This document shows positions 1 through 8,356 of a stretch of DNA of 64,000 nucleotides, in pieces. Source of the DNA: JAGPUQ01 sp963708735 (GTDB lineage Bacteria > Pseudomonadota > Gammaproteobacteria > Pseudomonadales > Porticoccaceae); NCBI GenBank assembly GCA_963708735.1, contig CAVPTW010000035.1, positions 79,659 to 143,658 of the forward strand, written 5' to 3'. Both the position numbers and the translations under genes were made by a program. Below the pieces are notes generated by a model, which searched no databases, was not told the origin of the DNA, and worked only from the letters and a program-made list of their open reading frames with translations. Positions within the stretch are counted from its first letter, which is position 1; each line of letters starts with the position of its first letter.

Positions 1-229
1 AGCCCTGGCATCGCGCCCTGCGCTGGCGGTCAGCCTGTATCGCTCGCGTTTGTACCAGCACGAGCTTCCCGGCGGCCTCGTGGTACTGGCGGGAGTCTAT
101 GCGTTCAAGTTCGAAGTGGACGATGACCTGCTGACGTTCCCGTCGCGGTTTACCATAGTGCTCGATCCCGGCGCCGAGCGCCCCATCCGGCACCACCATT
201 CGGCGCAGGTCCCGCGGACGCTCAATTAG
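1..229 (+). CDS. SnoaL-like/DUF4440-type protein, C-terminal fragment
   Basis: The window opens inside this gene. The frame beginning at base 2 is open to a TAG at 227-229 and gives about 75 residues. The fragment ends in a segment reading SRFTIVLDP...IRHHHSAQVP, which resembles the last strand of NTF2-like SnoaL/DUF4440 proteins, where a strand is followed by a conserved HHS motif near the C terminus. The start and any partner lie outside the window, so substrate and role cannot be inferred. The family call rests on this short C-terminal motif only. Confidence 0.5.
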   Translation, partial: ALASRPALAVSLYRSRLYQHELPGGLVVLAGVYAFKFEVDDDLLTFPSRFTIVLDPGAERPIRHHHSAQVPRTLN

Positions 230-398
230 CGGGCTGAATCGGAAGCGACTACTTATTATTACGGCATTGATTCAGAACAACTCAGGGAATAAAACGCTAT
301 TGACGGCGCGGTTCGCGTTAATGAGTATCCGGGCAATTGGCGGCGCGCCTACGGGCGCCGTTCCCGGTGCAAACCAATTCAGACGACAGGAGTGAATG

Positions 399-1898
399 AT
401 GGGTATCAGTGAGAGTGGCGACATTTCGCGCAGCCTGGCGACAGGCCAGCGCAAGCCCCGGGTGATCGTGATCGGGGCCGGGCTGTCCGGAATCTGCATG
501 GGGATGCGGCTGATGGCCGCCGGTTACGACGATCTGGTGCTCCTCGAACAGGCCGATCGCTGCGGCGGCACCTGGCACTACAACCAGTATCCCGGATTAC
601 GTTGCGACGTTCCCTCCCACTACTATCAGTACAGCTTCGAGCCCAGTGCCGAATGGAGCCAGCGTTTCTGCGGCGGCGCGGAGATCCGTCAGTACTTCGA
701 GAACATGGCGCGCAAATACCATGTCTTCGAACGCATCCGCTTCAGCACCCAGGCCAAGCACGCCGAATGGACCGGCAACGGATGGACTGTCGATATCGAG
801 CACGACGGCACCAGCGAAAAGCTGCACTGCGACATCCTGATCAGCTCCTGCGGCATCCTGGTGCGGCCCAAGTATCCCGATATTCCCGGTCTCGACACCT
901 TCGCCGGCAAGACCATTCACACCGCGCGCTGGGATCCCAGCGTCGATCTGACCGGCAAGCGCGTCGCCATTATCGGCTGCGGCTCCACCGGCGTGCAGAT
1001 GGTCGAGCCCTTGTCGAAAGTGTGCAGCAAGGTGATTTCCTTCCAGCGCACGCCGCAGTGGGTACTGCCGATTCCCAACCGCAAGTACGGCGAAACGGGC
1101 AAACGCCTAGCGCGCCGGTTTCCCATTATTTCCAAGGCCTACTACGTCACCTTCCGCTTCGCCATGGAGCAGATGATGGGCCGCGGCATCATCAAGGATG
1201 GCTGGTCCCGCAAAATGGTGGGCAAGATCTGCAAGTGGAATCTGGATTCCGTCAAGGATCCGGTGCTGCGCGCCAAGCTGACGCCCAATTACACGGCCAT
1301 GTGCAAACGCCTGGTGATGTCGTCCGACTATTACCCGGCGATGCAGAAGCCCAATGTCGAGCTGGTCACCGATGGCATCGATCATATCGAGCCGCGCGGG
1401 ATCGTCACCAAGGATGGCAAGCTCCATGAGCTCGACGTCATCGCGCTCGCCACCGGTTACCACGCCGGTGAATACATGCTGCCGATGACCATGACCGGGA
1501 AGAACGGTGTCACCCTCGACGATGTGTGGAAGGATGGCCCGCGCGGCTACCGCACCGTGGCCCTGCCCGGCTTCCCCAACTTCTTCATGGTCATGGGTCC
1601 CCACAGTCCAGTGGGCAATTTCTCGCTGGCGTCGATCGCCGAAACCCAGTCCGCCTATATCATGAAATTCGTCGATCTCTGGGCGCAACGCAAATTTGAG
1701 ACGGTTTCCCCGCGCGAGGATGCGACCGAACGCTTCAATGCCGAGATGCTGGCAAACATGAAGACGACGGTGTGGACCACGGGTTGCAAAAGCTGGTACC
1801 TGGACGAGAAAGGCATCCCGGGTTCCTGGCCCTGGACCGCCACCAAGTTCCGCAACGATCTGCAGGATCCGCGTTTGCAGGAGTACGAAATCGCCTGA
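399..1898 (+). CDS. Flavin-containing monooxygenase, Baeyer-Villiger type (copy 1)
   Basis: Predicted cytosolic FAD- and NADPH-dependent monooxygenase of 499 residues, normal for the family. Visible motifs are the FAD Rossmann motif GAGLSG at about 26-31, the GGTWHYNQYPG segment typical of this superfamily, the Baeyer-Villiger fingerprint FAGKTIHTARWD at about 168-179, and the NADPH-binding GCGSTG at about 193. The enzyme class inserts oxygen into ketones or hydroxylates them; the substrate cannot be read from sequence. ATG codons occur at 396 and 399. The AGGAG at 388-392 is better spaced for 399, and the paralogue at 58209-59711 also begins MGISESG. The two copies look about three-quarters identical. 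The gene stands alone, followed by a perfect stem-loop. Confidence 0.9.
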   Translation: MGISESGDISRSLATGQRKPRVIVIGAGLSGICMGMRLMAAGYDDLVLLEQADRCGGTWHYNQYPGLRCDVPSHYYQYSFEPSAEWSQRFCGGAEIRQYFENMARKYHVFERIRFSTQAKHAEWTGNGWTVDIEHDGTSEKLHCDILISSCGILVRPKYPDIPGLDTFAGKTIHTARWDPSVDLTGKRVAIIGCGSTGVQMVEPLSKVCSKVISFQRTPQWVLPIPNRKYGETGKRLARRFPIISKAYYVTFRFAMEQMMGRGIIKDGWSRKMVGKICKWNLDSVKDPVLRAKLTPNYTAMCKRLVMSSDYYPAMQKPNVELVTDGIDHIEPRGIVTKDGKLHELDVIALATGYHAGEYMLPMTMTGKNGVTLDDVWKDGPRGYRTVALPGFPNFFMVMGPHSPVGNFSLASIAETQSAYIMKFVDLWAQRKFETVSPREDATERFNAEMLANMKTTVWTTGCKSWYLDEKGIPGSWPWTATKFRNDLQDPRLQEYEIA

Positions 1899-1903
1899 AG
1901 ACA

Positions 1904-1930
1904 AGGGGTCCCGGCGCGTCCGGGACCCCT
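1904..1930 (+). terminator. Stem-loop downstream of monooxygenase copy 1
   Basis: A perfect 11-bp inverted repeat (AGGGGTCCCGG / CCGGGACCCCT) with a 5-base loop starts six bases after the stop codon. No T run follows, so it could be a weak intrinsic terminator or an mRNA 3' end stabiliser. Confidence 0.5.
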
Positions 1931-2066
1931 GCCGGAAATTGCGATGGACACTGTGGTTGACAATGACCGCGGTTGACAAGGAATGTAACGACGGAATAAT
2001 GAACAGCCATGAAGTCACGGCCTCACCGATTTTACCCCCCAACTCGTCCGCATCGGAGACACCGAC

Positions 2067-2894
2067 ATGCCAGGGATTGCCCCAGTCAGGTTTTCACCCC
2101 TTAGCGCCATCGCCGCCATCGCAGTTTCATCCTTCATCGCCGTCGGCGGGTGCAACGCCACCACCCCGACCCTGGGCGGTGGCAGCAACACCGCGACCGG
2201 CGCCGCTGCGGGCGGCACCAGTGCGGGCGCCAATCCCCAGCTCGAACATTGCGACAGCACCCTCGGCACCATGGCGGTCGATGAGGACCGGACCGCGACC
2301 TGGTATTACCGTTTGAGCACGGAATACAAACTCGATTCCACGGTGCCCGTGTTGCGCGCCATGATTCAGCAATCGAACTGTTTCGTGGTGGTTGAGCGAG
2401 GCGCGGCGCTGAACAACATGATGCGCGAGCGCGAAATGGCCGAATCCGGCGAAATGCGCCAGGGCAGCAAAATGGGCAAGGGCCAGATGGTCGCGGCCGA
2501 CTACACCATGAGCCCGACCATCAATTTCAGTGAGAAGGGTACCGGTGCCATTGGCGGTTTGCTGGGCGGCGCGCTCGGCGGCGTCGCCGGAGCGGTGGCC
2601 GGCGGCCTCAAGGCGAACGAAGCCTCCACCACGCTGCTGCTGATCGACAACCGCTCGGGCGTGCAGTTGTCAGCCGCGCAGGGCAGCGCCAAGAATTACG
2701 ATATCTCCGGTTTCGGTGGCGGTTTCTTCGGTGGTGTTGCTGGTCTCGGGGGTTACACCAATACACCCCAAGGCAAGATCATCACGGCGTCCTTCATGGA
2801 TTCCTTCAACCAGATGGTGCGCGCGCTGCGCAACTACAAGGCGCAAAGTGTGGAGGGCGGCCTCGGCACCGGCGGTAGCCTGAAAGTGAATTAA
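2067..2894 (+). CDS. CsgG/HfaB-like lipoprotein
   Basis: A 275-residue predicted lipoprotein. The N terminus has a hydrophobic signal with lipobox VGGC and acylated Cys at about 29. The body (YRLSTEYKLDSTVPVLRAMIQQSNCFVVVERG...) matches the CsgG-type fold, in which a TPVLRAMI-like segment and a (V/I)VERxxLxxxxxE stretch recur. A Gly/Ala-rich segment at about 155-175 (GAIGGLLGGALGGVAGAVAG) looks like a glycine zipper or the membrane-crossing hairpin expected of CsgG-like pores. CsgG exports curli subunits, but no curli genes are visible here, so the exported partner is unknown. Start: ATG at 2067 after a GGAGA-type site. It is convergent with the macro-domain gene across a shared inverted repeat. 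Confidence 0.75.
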   Translation: MPGIAPVRFSPLSAIAAIAVSSFIAVGGCNATTPTLGGGSNTATGAAAGGTSAGANPQLEHCDSTLGTMAVDEDRTATWYYRLSTEYKLDSTVPVLRAMIQQSNCFVVVERGAALNNMMREREMAESGEMRQGSKMGKGQMVAADYTMSPTINFSEKGTGAIGGLLGGALGGVAGAVAGGLKANEASTTLLLIDNRSGVQLSAAQGSAKNYDISGFGGGFFGGVAGLGGYTNTPQGKIITASFMDSFNQMVRALRNYKAQSVEGGLGTGGSLKVN

Positions 2895-2931
2895 CCCACA
2901 CCCGCGGCGCTCCCTCGGGATGCTCCGTTTG

Positions 2932-2963
2932 CCGGAAAAGCCGGTCTTTGCCGGCTTTTCCGG
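2932..2963. terminator. Bidirectional stem-loop between convergent genes
   Basis: A perfect 13-bp inverted repeat (CCGGAAAAGCCGG / CCGGCTTTTCCGG) with a 6-base loop, placed between the stop of the CsgG-like gene and the stop of the macro-domain gene on the other strand. The A/T run lies inside the stem, not after it. Its position suits a bidirectional terminator. Confidence 0.6.
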
Positions 2964-2965
2964 AG

Positions 2966-3445
2966 CTACTCCTCCACTCCGGCAATCAGCGGATTGAAGA
3001 TGGTGTAGAGAAACACCTTGGCGGGCAGATCGCCCAGGTGTTTCTGGATCAAGGGTTTGACGTCACGCCAATCCAGATCGCCGGTCCCGGTGCCGATCTT
3101 GGGTAGTGCCAGACTCCGGAAATTTTCTCGCAGCGCGAGTTCCCGCAGTTGCGCCAGCGCCTGATCTACCCATTCGATCCTGGCCTTGCCGTGATGGTCG
3201 GGCGCGGCGGCGCGGATGAACAGGCTCACGACGCACGGCCCGGAGCCGTTGCGCCACACCCACAGGCTGCCGGGAGGGGGCGGCGCCGCGGCCCGGAACT
3301 GAGCAAAATCCTCGATGATTCCCGGATGTTTCTGGCTGACCGCGAGCGCCACGCCCTGGGAAAAGTCCTCGTCTGGCGCGATGCCCTGTACGATGGCATC
3401 GGCTTTGCTGAAAGCGATGTTGCCTACCAAGGCTTCTTTGATCAT
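2966..3445 (-). CDS. Macro-domain (ADP-ribose-binding) protein
   Basis: A 159-residue single-domain protein. The opening (MIKEALVGNIAFSKADAIVQG) and the late segment LALPKIGTGTGDLDW are macro-domain signatures; the glycine-rich loop normally contacts the diphosphate of ADP-ribose. The usual catalytic Asn-Ala-Ala of deacetylase-type macro domains is not seen: the equivalent region reads AIVQGIAPDEDFSQGVA. It may therefore bind rather than hydrolyse, or belong to the TARG1-like branch, in which a lysine and an aspartate act. The ATG at 3445 follows GGACAC. It is monocistronic, divergent from purU. Confidence 0.7.
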   Translation of the reverse strand: MIKEALVGNIAFSKADAIVQGIAPDEDFSQGVALAVSQKHPGIIEDFAQFRAAAPPPPGSLWVWRNGSGPCVVSLFIRAAAPDHHGKARIEWVDQALAQLRELALRENFRSLALPKIGTGTGDLDWRDVKPLIQKHLGDLPAKVFLYTIFNPLIAGVEE

Positions 3446-3590
3446 GGGAGTGTCCTCACACCGATGTTTGAACTCGTGACGTCAGTATGGGATACGGTTG
3501 AACACGCACCATGATGCAAATCATGGGTTTGATTTTTGTCGACACCGCGTATTTCATGGCGCGGTTTGCCATTTGTCGAGGGCCTGAAGG

Positions 3591-4454
3591 GTGACCGTCC
3601 CGGCGCACAGCATCCGTCTCATCCTGTCCTGCCCGGACCGGGTCGGGATCGTTGCGGGCATCAGCTCGTTTCTCGCGGCCGAAGGTGGTCTGATCACCGA
3701 AGCCAACCACTATCGCGACCCGGAATCGGAATGGTTCTTCGCGCGGCAGGTGATTTCCGCCGCCTCGCTGCCCTATGGCATCGACGAGCTGCGTCGCCGT
3801 TTCGCGCCCGTGGCGGCGGAGTTCGCGCTGAACTGGCAGGCCGTCGCCACGGCCACGCCCAAGCGCGTGGTGGTGATGGTCAGCCGGCAGGCGCACTGTC
3901 TGGCCGACCTGCTGTATCGCTGGCGCAGCGGCGAATTGCCCTGCGAGATCGCCGCCGTGGTTTCCAATCACGACGACTTGCGCGGTTATGTGGAATGGCA
4001 CGGCATTCCCTACCACCACCTGCCGGTGGAAGCGGGCGCCCGTGCCGCCCATTTCGACGCGGTCGCGGAAGTGTTCGCGAACCTGAGCCCCGACGTGGTG
4101 GTGCTGGCGCGTTACATGCAAATCCTGCCGGGACATCTATGCCGGGACTACGCCGGCCGGCTGATCAACATTCACCACAGTTTTCTGCCCGCTTTCGCGG
4201 GCGCGCGGCCTTACCATCAGGCCGCCGAGCGCGGTGTGAAGCTGATTGGTGCCACCTGCCACTATGTCACCGAGGATCTCGACGCCGGACCCATCATCGA
4301 TCAGGATATTGCCCGCATCAGCCATCACGACAGCGTCGATGACATGGTGCGCAAGGGCAAGGACATCGAGAAGATCGTACTGGCGCGGGGACTGCGTTTT
4401 CACCTCGAAGACCGCGTCTTGATCCACGGCAATAAAACCGTGGTTTTCGAGTAG
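3591..4454 (+). CDS. purU: Formyltetrahydrofolate deformylase
   Basis: PurU hydrolyses 10-formyl-tetrahydrofolate to formate and tetrahydrofolate, balancing one-carbon pools. The 287-residue length is typical. Residues 1-80 form an ACT-type regulatory domain (RLILSCPDRVGIVAGISSFL). From about 90 a formyltransferase fold runs to the end, with INIHHSFLPAFAGARPYHQA carrying the catalytic His region and ATCHYVTEDLDAGPIIDQD carrying the catalytic Asp. The start is GTG at 3591, since no ATG precedes the ACT domain. Formate production next to a formaldehyde dehydrogenase a few genes on would fit C1 detoxification, but the two are not in one operon. Confidence 0.95.
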   Translation: MTVPAHSIRLILSCPDRVGIVAGISSFLAAEGGLITEANHYRDPESEWFFARQVISAASLPYGIDELRRRFAPVAAEFALNWQAVATATPKRVVVMVSRQAHCLADLLYRWRSGELPCEIAAVVSNHDDLRGYVEWHGIPYHHLPVEAGARAAHFDAVAEVFANLSPDVVVLARYMQILPGHLCRDYAGRLINIHHSFLPAFAGARPYHQAAERGVKLIGATCHYVTEDLDAGPIIDQDIARISHHDSVDDMVRKGKDIEKIVLARGLRFHLEDRVLIHGNKTVVFE

Positions 4455-4528
4455 ACGCCGGCGCGCGCGCTGTTGCACTATCGCGCCGCGCACGCGGGCG
4501 ACACCCGTGCATCGGCAAGGAGCGGCAG

Positions 4529-5572
4529 TTGAGTACCCAAATTCCGTCTGGCACAGAAGTCACAGAAGTCACAGATGTCGCCATCATCGGCGCCGGGCCG
4601 GTCGGTCTGTTTGCGGTGTTCGAATGCGGCATGCTGCAACTGCGCTGCCACGTCATCGATGCCTTGCCGGCGCTGGGCGGACAGTGCGTCGCGCTGTACC
4701 CGGAAAAGCCCATCTACGATATTCCCGCCGCACCCGAGGTAACGGCCACCGAGTTGATCGCACGCCTCCAGCAGCAGATCGCGCCCTTCCGGCCCCGGTT
4801 TCATCTGGATCAGCAGGTCACTGAACTTCAGCGCCGGGAGGATGCCTGGGAGTTGACGACCTCCCGCGGCACGCGGATTCGCGCCCGGGCCGTGATGGTC
4901 GCCGCCGGGGTCGGCGCCTTCGGTCCCAATCGCCCGCCCCTGCCCGGCATCGAGCAGTACGAAGGGCGCTGCGTGCACTACCTGGTCGCGGAACGGGAGC
5001 GCTTCCGGGGTCAGCGACTGGTGATCGCCGGTGGCGGCGACTCGGCCTTGGACTGGGCCATTGCGCTGGCCGATGTCGCCGCGGAGATTCATGTCATCCA
5101 CCGCCGCGAGCAGTTTCGTGCCGCGCCCGAGACCAGCGCGCGCCTCCGTGAACTGGCTGCGACGGGAAAAATTCAGTTGGTCATTCCCTACCAGTTGGCG
5201 GGGCTTGAAGGCGATGGCGAACGCCTTGCCGCCGTGGTCGTCAAAAGCCTCAAGGGCGAGGCGCGGCGCATCACGGCGGATCACCTGCTGGCGTTCTTCG
5301 GGCTTGCCAGCAAGCTCGGCCCCATCAACGATTGGGGGCTGGGTGCCCACAATGGCGTGATCCCGGTAGACCCCGCGACCGGTGCCACCAGCGTGCCCGG
5401 CGTGTTTGCCATCGGCGATATCGCGGGCTATCCCCGCAAGCTGAAACTGATTCTGACCGGCTTTGCCGAGGCGGCCCATGCCGCCCACGCTGCCCATGCC
5501 GTGGTGCATCCCGACCGGGCGCTGCATTTTGAGCATTCCACCACGGTCGGTGTTCCGATCCGGGAATCCTGA
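4529..5572 (+). CDS. Ferredoxin-NADP reductase, thioredoxin-reductase-like type
   Basis: A 347-residue flavoprotein lacking the CxxC of thioredoxin reductase, which places it with the TrxR-like ferredoxin/flavodoxin-NADP reductases (FNR type 2). The FAD motif IIGAGPVGL is near 17-25, the NADPH motif VIAGGGDSALDWA near 165-178, and the FAD-closing motif GVFAIGDIAGYP near 290-301. The predicted role is electron exchange between NADPH and a ferredoxin, and the next gene is a [2Fe-2S] ferredoxin 43 bases downstream, so the pair probably works together. The start is TTG at 4529 behind AAGGAGCGG. The first codons contain a threefold 9-base tandem repeat, noted separately. Confidence 0.88.
   Translation: MSTQIPSGTEVTEVTDVAIIGAGPVGLFAVFECGMLQLRCHVIDALPALGGQCVALYPEKPIYDIPAAPEVTATELIARLQQQIAPFRPRFHLDQQVTELQRREDAWELTTSRGTRIRARAVMVAAGVGAFGPNRPPLPGIEQYEGRCVHYLVAERERFRGQRLVIAGGGDSALDWAIALADVAAEIHVIHRREQFRAAPETSARLRELAATGKIQLVIPYQLAGLEGDGERLAAVVVKSLKGEARRITADHLLAFFGLASKLGPINDWGLGAHNGVIPVDPATGATSVPGVFAIGDIAGYPRKLKLILTGFAEAAHAAHAAHAVVHPDRALHFEHSTTVGVPIRES
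4553..4579 (+). repeat. Three tandem 9-base units in the reductase N terminus
   Basis: ACAGAAGTC occurs twice in a row and is followed by ACAGATGTC. It encodes Thr-Glu-Val, Thr-Glu-Val, Thr-Asp-Val just before the first beta strand. Gain or loss of a unit would be in frame. Confidence 0.8.
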
Positions 5573-5615
5573 GCCGTCGTACGTCACCCTCCCAACCCCG
5601 CCACAGGAGTCGTTC

Positions 5616-5930
5616 ATGCCGGTAATCCATTTCGTCACCACCTCAGGTGAAACCCTCTCGCTGGCCGCGGAAAACGGCCGCTCCATCATGGAAGTGGCCA
5701 AAGCCAACGACCTGCCGATGCTCGCGGCCTGTGGTGGCGCCCTGGCCTGCGCCACCTGTCATGTGATCGTCGACGAGGACTGGTACGACCGCCTCGATCC
5801 GCCCAGCGAGGATGAGGAAGACCTGCTGGACACCGCGCACGGACTCACGCCGACCTCCCGGCTGTCCTGCCAGATCCTGGTCAGCGACGCGCTCGACGGT
5901 ATCCGGGTGACCCTCACGCCCATGGACTGA
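5616..5930 (+). CDS. [2Fe-2S] ferredoxin, adrenodoxin type
   Basis: A 104-residue soluble ferredoxin. The cluster ligands are Cys residues in ACGGALACATCHVIV (C-x5-C-x2-C) and in SRLSCQIL, the adrenodoxin/Isc-Fdx spacing. It probably receives electrons from the upstream TrxR-like reductase and passes them to an oxygenase or a biosynthetic enzyme; no P450 is present in the window. The reading frame is open further upstream, but ATG at 5616 is chosen because CAGGAG lies 5' of it and the sequence from here is a complete ferredoxin fold. Confidence 0.93.
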   Translation: MPVIHFVTTSGETLSLAAENGRSIMEVAKANDLPMLAACGGALACATCHVIVDEDWYDRLDPPSEDEEDLLDTAHGLTPTSRLSCQILVSDALDGIRVTLTPMD

Positions 5931-6006
5931 GAGGGTCGCGCTCTGCGGTGGCCAGCGCGGAGCGGGGTGTGATACAACCCTCCGGTGCCCTGCGAGGATT
6001 GCCATC

Positions 6007-6846
6007 ATGACGCCCCCCGACAGCCCCCGCGCCCGGTTTGCCGCCCAGGTCGGCGGGCCGGACGCCGAGCTCGATCTGATCGAGGCCGCGCTGCTGATCG
6101 CCGCCGAGCATGACGCCAGCCTGGATATGGCCGCGTGCCGCGCGCAGCTCGATGCCCTGGCGCAGCGCGCGCGCACGGCGCTGGTGACCGACGCTGCCCG
6201 GCTGTGCTGGTTTCTCGCCGAGGCGGAAGGCTTTCGCGGCAACGCCAGGGACTACTACAACCCCGACAACAGTTACCTCGACCGGGTGCTCGCAACCCGG
6301 TCCGGCATACCGATTTCGCTGGCACTGATCTATCTGCGCATTGCCGAGGCGCTCGGCCTGGAGGCGGCGGGGGTGGGGTTTCCCGGCCACTTCCTGGTCC
6401 GGATCGCCGCTCCCGGAAGCGCCACCGCCGAACTGATCGATCCTTTCACCGGACGCACCCTGAGCCGCGATGACTGTCGTGCGCTGCTGCACACCGGCAC
6501 CCGGGGAACGGTGGAATTTTCCGAGCAGCTGCTGCAACCCGCGCGCAAACGCGAGATCCTGCAGCGCATATTGCGCAACCTGAAGATGATCTACCTCCAG
6601 CGCGAGGACTTCGGAGAAAGCCTGAGCCTCTGCGACCGCCTGCTGCTGATCGATGCCGATTCGTTGCAGGACGTGATGGACCGCGCCCTGATACTGGAGA
6701 AGCTGGAGTGTTTCGGGCTGGCCGCCGACGAACTGGAGCGCTTGATGACCCGCGCCGAACTTGCCGCCCGCCCCGAGGCGGCGGCGTCGGTGGCACGCAA
6801 AATCGAACAGCTGCGCCGCCGCACCGGCGGCGCTACCCTGCACTGA
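6007..6846 (+). CDS. SirB1-family protein (transglutaminase-like core plus TPR-like C terminus)
   Basis: A 279-residue protein. The segment DYYNPDNSYLDRVLATRSG followed by IPISLALIYLRIAEALGL and GFPGHFLVRI is the SirB1/DUF transglutaminase-like signature. The usual catalytic Cys is not apparent (the region reads IPISLALIY), as is common in this family, so it may have no protease activity. Residues about 180-270 (REILQRILRNLKMIYLQRED...DRALILEKL) look like TPR helices. In other gammaproteobacteria this gene sits near prmC/hemK and kdsA; here it stands after the ferredoxin gene. Its molecular function is not established. Confidence 0.8.
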   Translation: MTPPDSPRARFAAQVGGPDAELDLIEAALLIAAEHDASLDMAACRAQLDALAQRARTALVTDAARLCWFLAEAEGFRGNARDYYNPDNSYLDRVLATRSGIPISLALIYLRIAEALGLEAAGVGFPGHFLVRIAAPGSATAELIDPFTGRTLSRDDCRALLHTGTRGTVEFSEQLLQPARKREILQRILRNLKMIYLQREDFGESLSLCDRLLLIDADSLQDVMDRALILEKLECFGLAADELERLMTRAELAARPEAAASVARKIEQLRRRTGGATLH

Positions 6847-6878
6847 GCTCAACCTGAGCCTGGAGCGCGAGCCCGCCG

Positions 6879-7162
6879 ATGAACGACATGGTCACACTTC
6901 CCAAAGCCAACCTGATGCAGAAATTCGCTGCGTCCCGCCCGGGCGCCTGGGTGCTGGCGCGGGTCGGGCATCATCTGGACCAGGTTTTTTGCGTCTGTCC
7001 GGAGAGCGGGTGGTGTTGTCCGGCCTGCTCGTCGGCCTGCCCGTGGTGATGGTGGATGCCATCGGCGCCAAAACCGGTCGCGTGCGCCGCATCCCGATCA
7101 TGGTGCTGCGGCGGATGGGCGGGGCGCAGCAAAATGAGTGCGCGGCATCAGGAATACCCTGA
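6879..7162 (+). pseudogene. Decayed deazaflavin-dependent nitroreductase-like gene
   Basis: From ATG 6879 one frame gives MNDMVTLPKANLMQKFAAS...RVGHHLDQVF and then terminates. A second frame picks up immediately with RLSGERVVLSGLLVGLPVVM and AIGAKTGRVRRIPIM, the core of the F420/deazaflavin-dependent nitroreductase (DDN-like) family. The switch is at a T6 run (6985-6990); one extra T would restore one continuous frame. After the RRIPIM segment the sequence leaves the family and stops at 7162, so perhaps the last third of the usual roughly 150 residues is missing. Frameshift plus truncation argue for a true pseudogene rather than a single base-calling error. Confidence 0.6.
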
Positions 7163-7209
7163 GGGCGTCCTTTGTGATCCCTGGTCGGGCTCGGGCTCGC
7201 CGCGCTTGG

Positions 7210-8316
7210 TCAGTACACCACCACCGAGCGGATGCTTTCGCCTGCGTGCATCAGGTCGAAGCCGCGGTTGATATCGGCAAGCGGCAGGATGTGGGTGATC
7301 AGGGGGTCGATGCTGATTTTCCCCTCCATGTACCAGTCGACGATACGGGGCACATCGGTGCGGCCGCGCGCGCCGCCGAACGCGACCCCGTGCCACGAGC
7401 GGCCGGTGACGAGCTGGAACGGTCGGGTGGCGATTTCCTGGCCGGCACCGGCGACGCCGATGATGTAGGACTCGCCCCAGCCCTTGTGGCAGCACTCCAG
7501 GGCCTGCCGCATCACCTTGACGTTGCCGATGCACTCGAAGCTGTAGTCGGCACCGCCCTGGGTGAGGTCGAGCACCGCCGCTACCACGTCAGGTTCCTTC
7601 GACGCATCGATGAAATCGGTCATCCCGAACTGCCGGGCCAGCGCTTCGCGCGCCGGGTTGGTGTCGATGCCGATAATCTGGAATGCTCCCACAAGGCGCG
7701 CGCCCTGGATCACATTGAGGCCGATGCCGCCGAGGCCGAACACCGCCACCCGCGCGCCGGGTTCGACCCGGGCGCGAAACACCACGGCGCCGACGCCGGT
7801 GGTGACGCCGCAGCCGATGTAACAGATCTTGTCGAAGGGCGCGTCGGGGCGCACCTTGGCCAGCGCGATCTCGGGCAGCACCGTGTAGTTGGCAAACGTC
7901 GAGCAACCCATGTAGTGCAGTAGCGGCTTGCCATCCAGCGAGAAGCGGCTGCTGCCGTCCGGCATCAGCCCCCGGCCCTGGGTGGTGCGAATCGCCTGAC
8001 AGAGATTGGTTTTCGGATGCAGGCAGTACTCGCATTGGCGGCATTCGGGCGTGTACAGCGGGATCACATGATCGCCGGGTCGGACCGAGGTCACTCCCGC
8101 GCCCACTTCCACCACCACGCCCGCGCCCTCGTGGCCCAGGATCGCCGGAAACAGCCCTTCGGGGTCGTCGCCCGAGAGCGTGAAAGCGTCGGTATGGCAG
8201 ATTCCGGTGGCCTTGACCTCGATCAGCACTTCACCGGCGCGGGGACCTTCGAGGTCCACGTCGCAGATCTCCAGGGGTTTGCCGGCACCGAAGGCCACTG
8301 CTGCTTTGGTTTTCAT
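7210..8316 (-). CDS. frmA: S-(hydroxymethyl)glutathione dehydrogenase / class III alcohol dehydrogenase
   Basis: A 368-residue zinc-dependent medium-chain dehydrogenase that oxidises the glutathione adduct of formaldehyde with NAD+. Catalytic zinc region: GICHTDAFTLSG and GHEGAGVVVEVG. Structural zinc cysteines: CRQCEYCLHPKTNLC. NAD-binding motif: FGLGGIGLNVIQG. Length and motif order match class III ADH closely. No FrmR-type regulator or S-formylglutathione hydrolase is adjacent. The start is ATG at 8316. It is the last gene on the minus strand before the pseudogene and is separated from the FlgO-like pair by a terminator. Confidence 0.95.
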   Translation of the reverse strand: MKTKAAVAFGAGKPLEICDVDLEGPRAGEVLIEVKATGICHTDAFTLSGDDPEGLFPAILGHEGAGVVVEVGAGVTSVRPGDHVIPLYTPECRQCEYCLHPKTNLCQAIRTTQGRGLMPDGSSRFSLDGKPLLHYMGCSTFANYTVLPEIALAKVRPDAPFDKICYIGCGVTTGVGAVVFRARVEPGARVAVFGLGGIGLNVIQGARLVGAFQIIGIDTNPAREALARQFGMTDFIDASKEPDVVAAVLDLTQGGADYSFECIGNVKVMRQALECCHKGWGESYIIGVAGAGQEIATRPFQLVTGRSWHGVAFGGARGRTDVPRIVDWYMEGKISIDPLITHILPLADINRGFDLMHAGESIRSVVVY

Positions 8317-8356
8317 CGATGATGTACTACCTGAGTTATTGCCTTGAGAGGGGATT

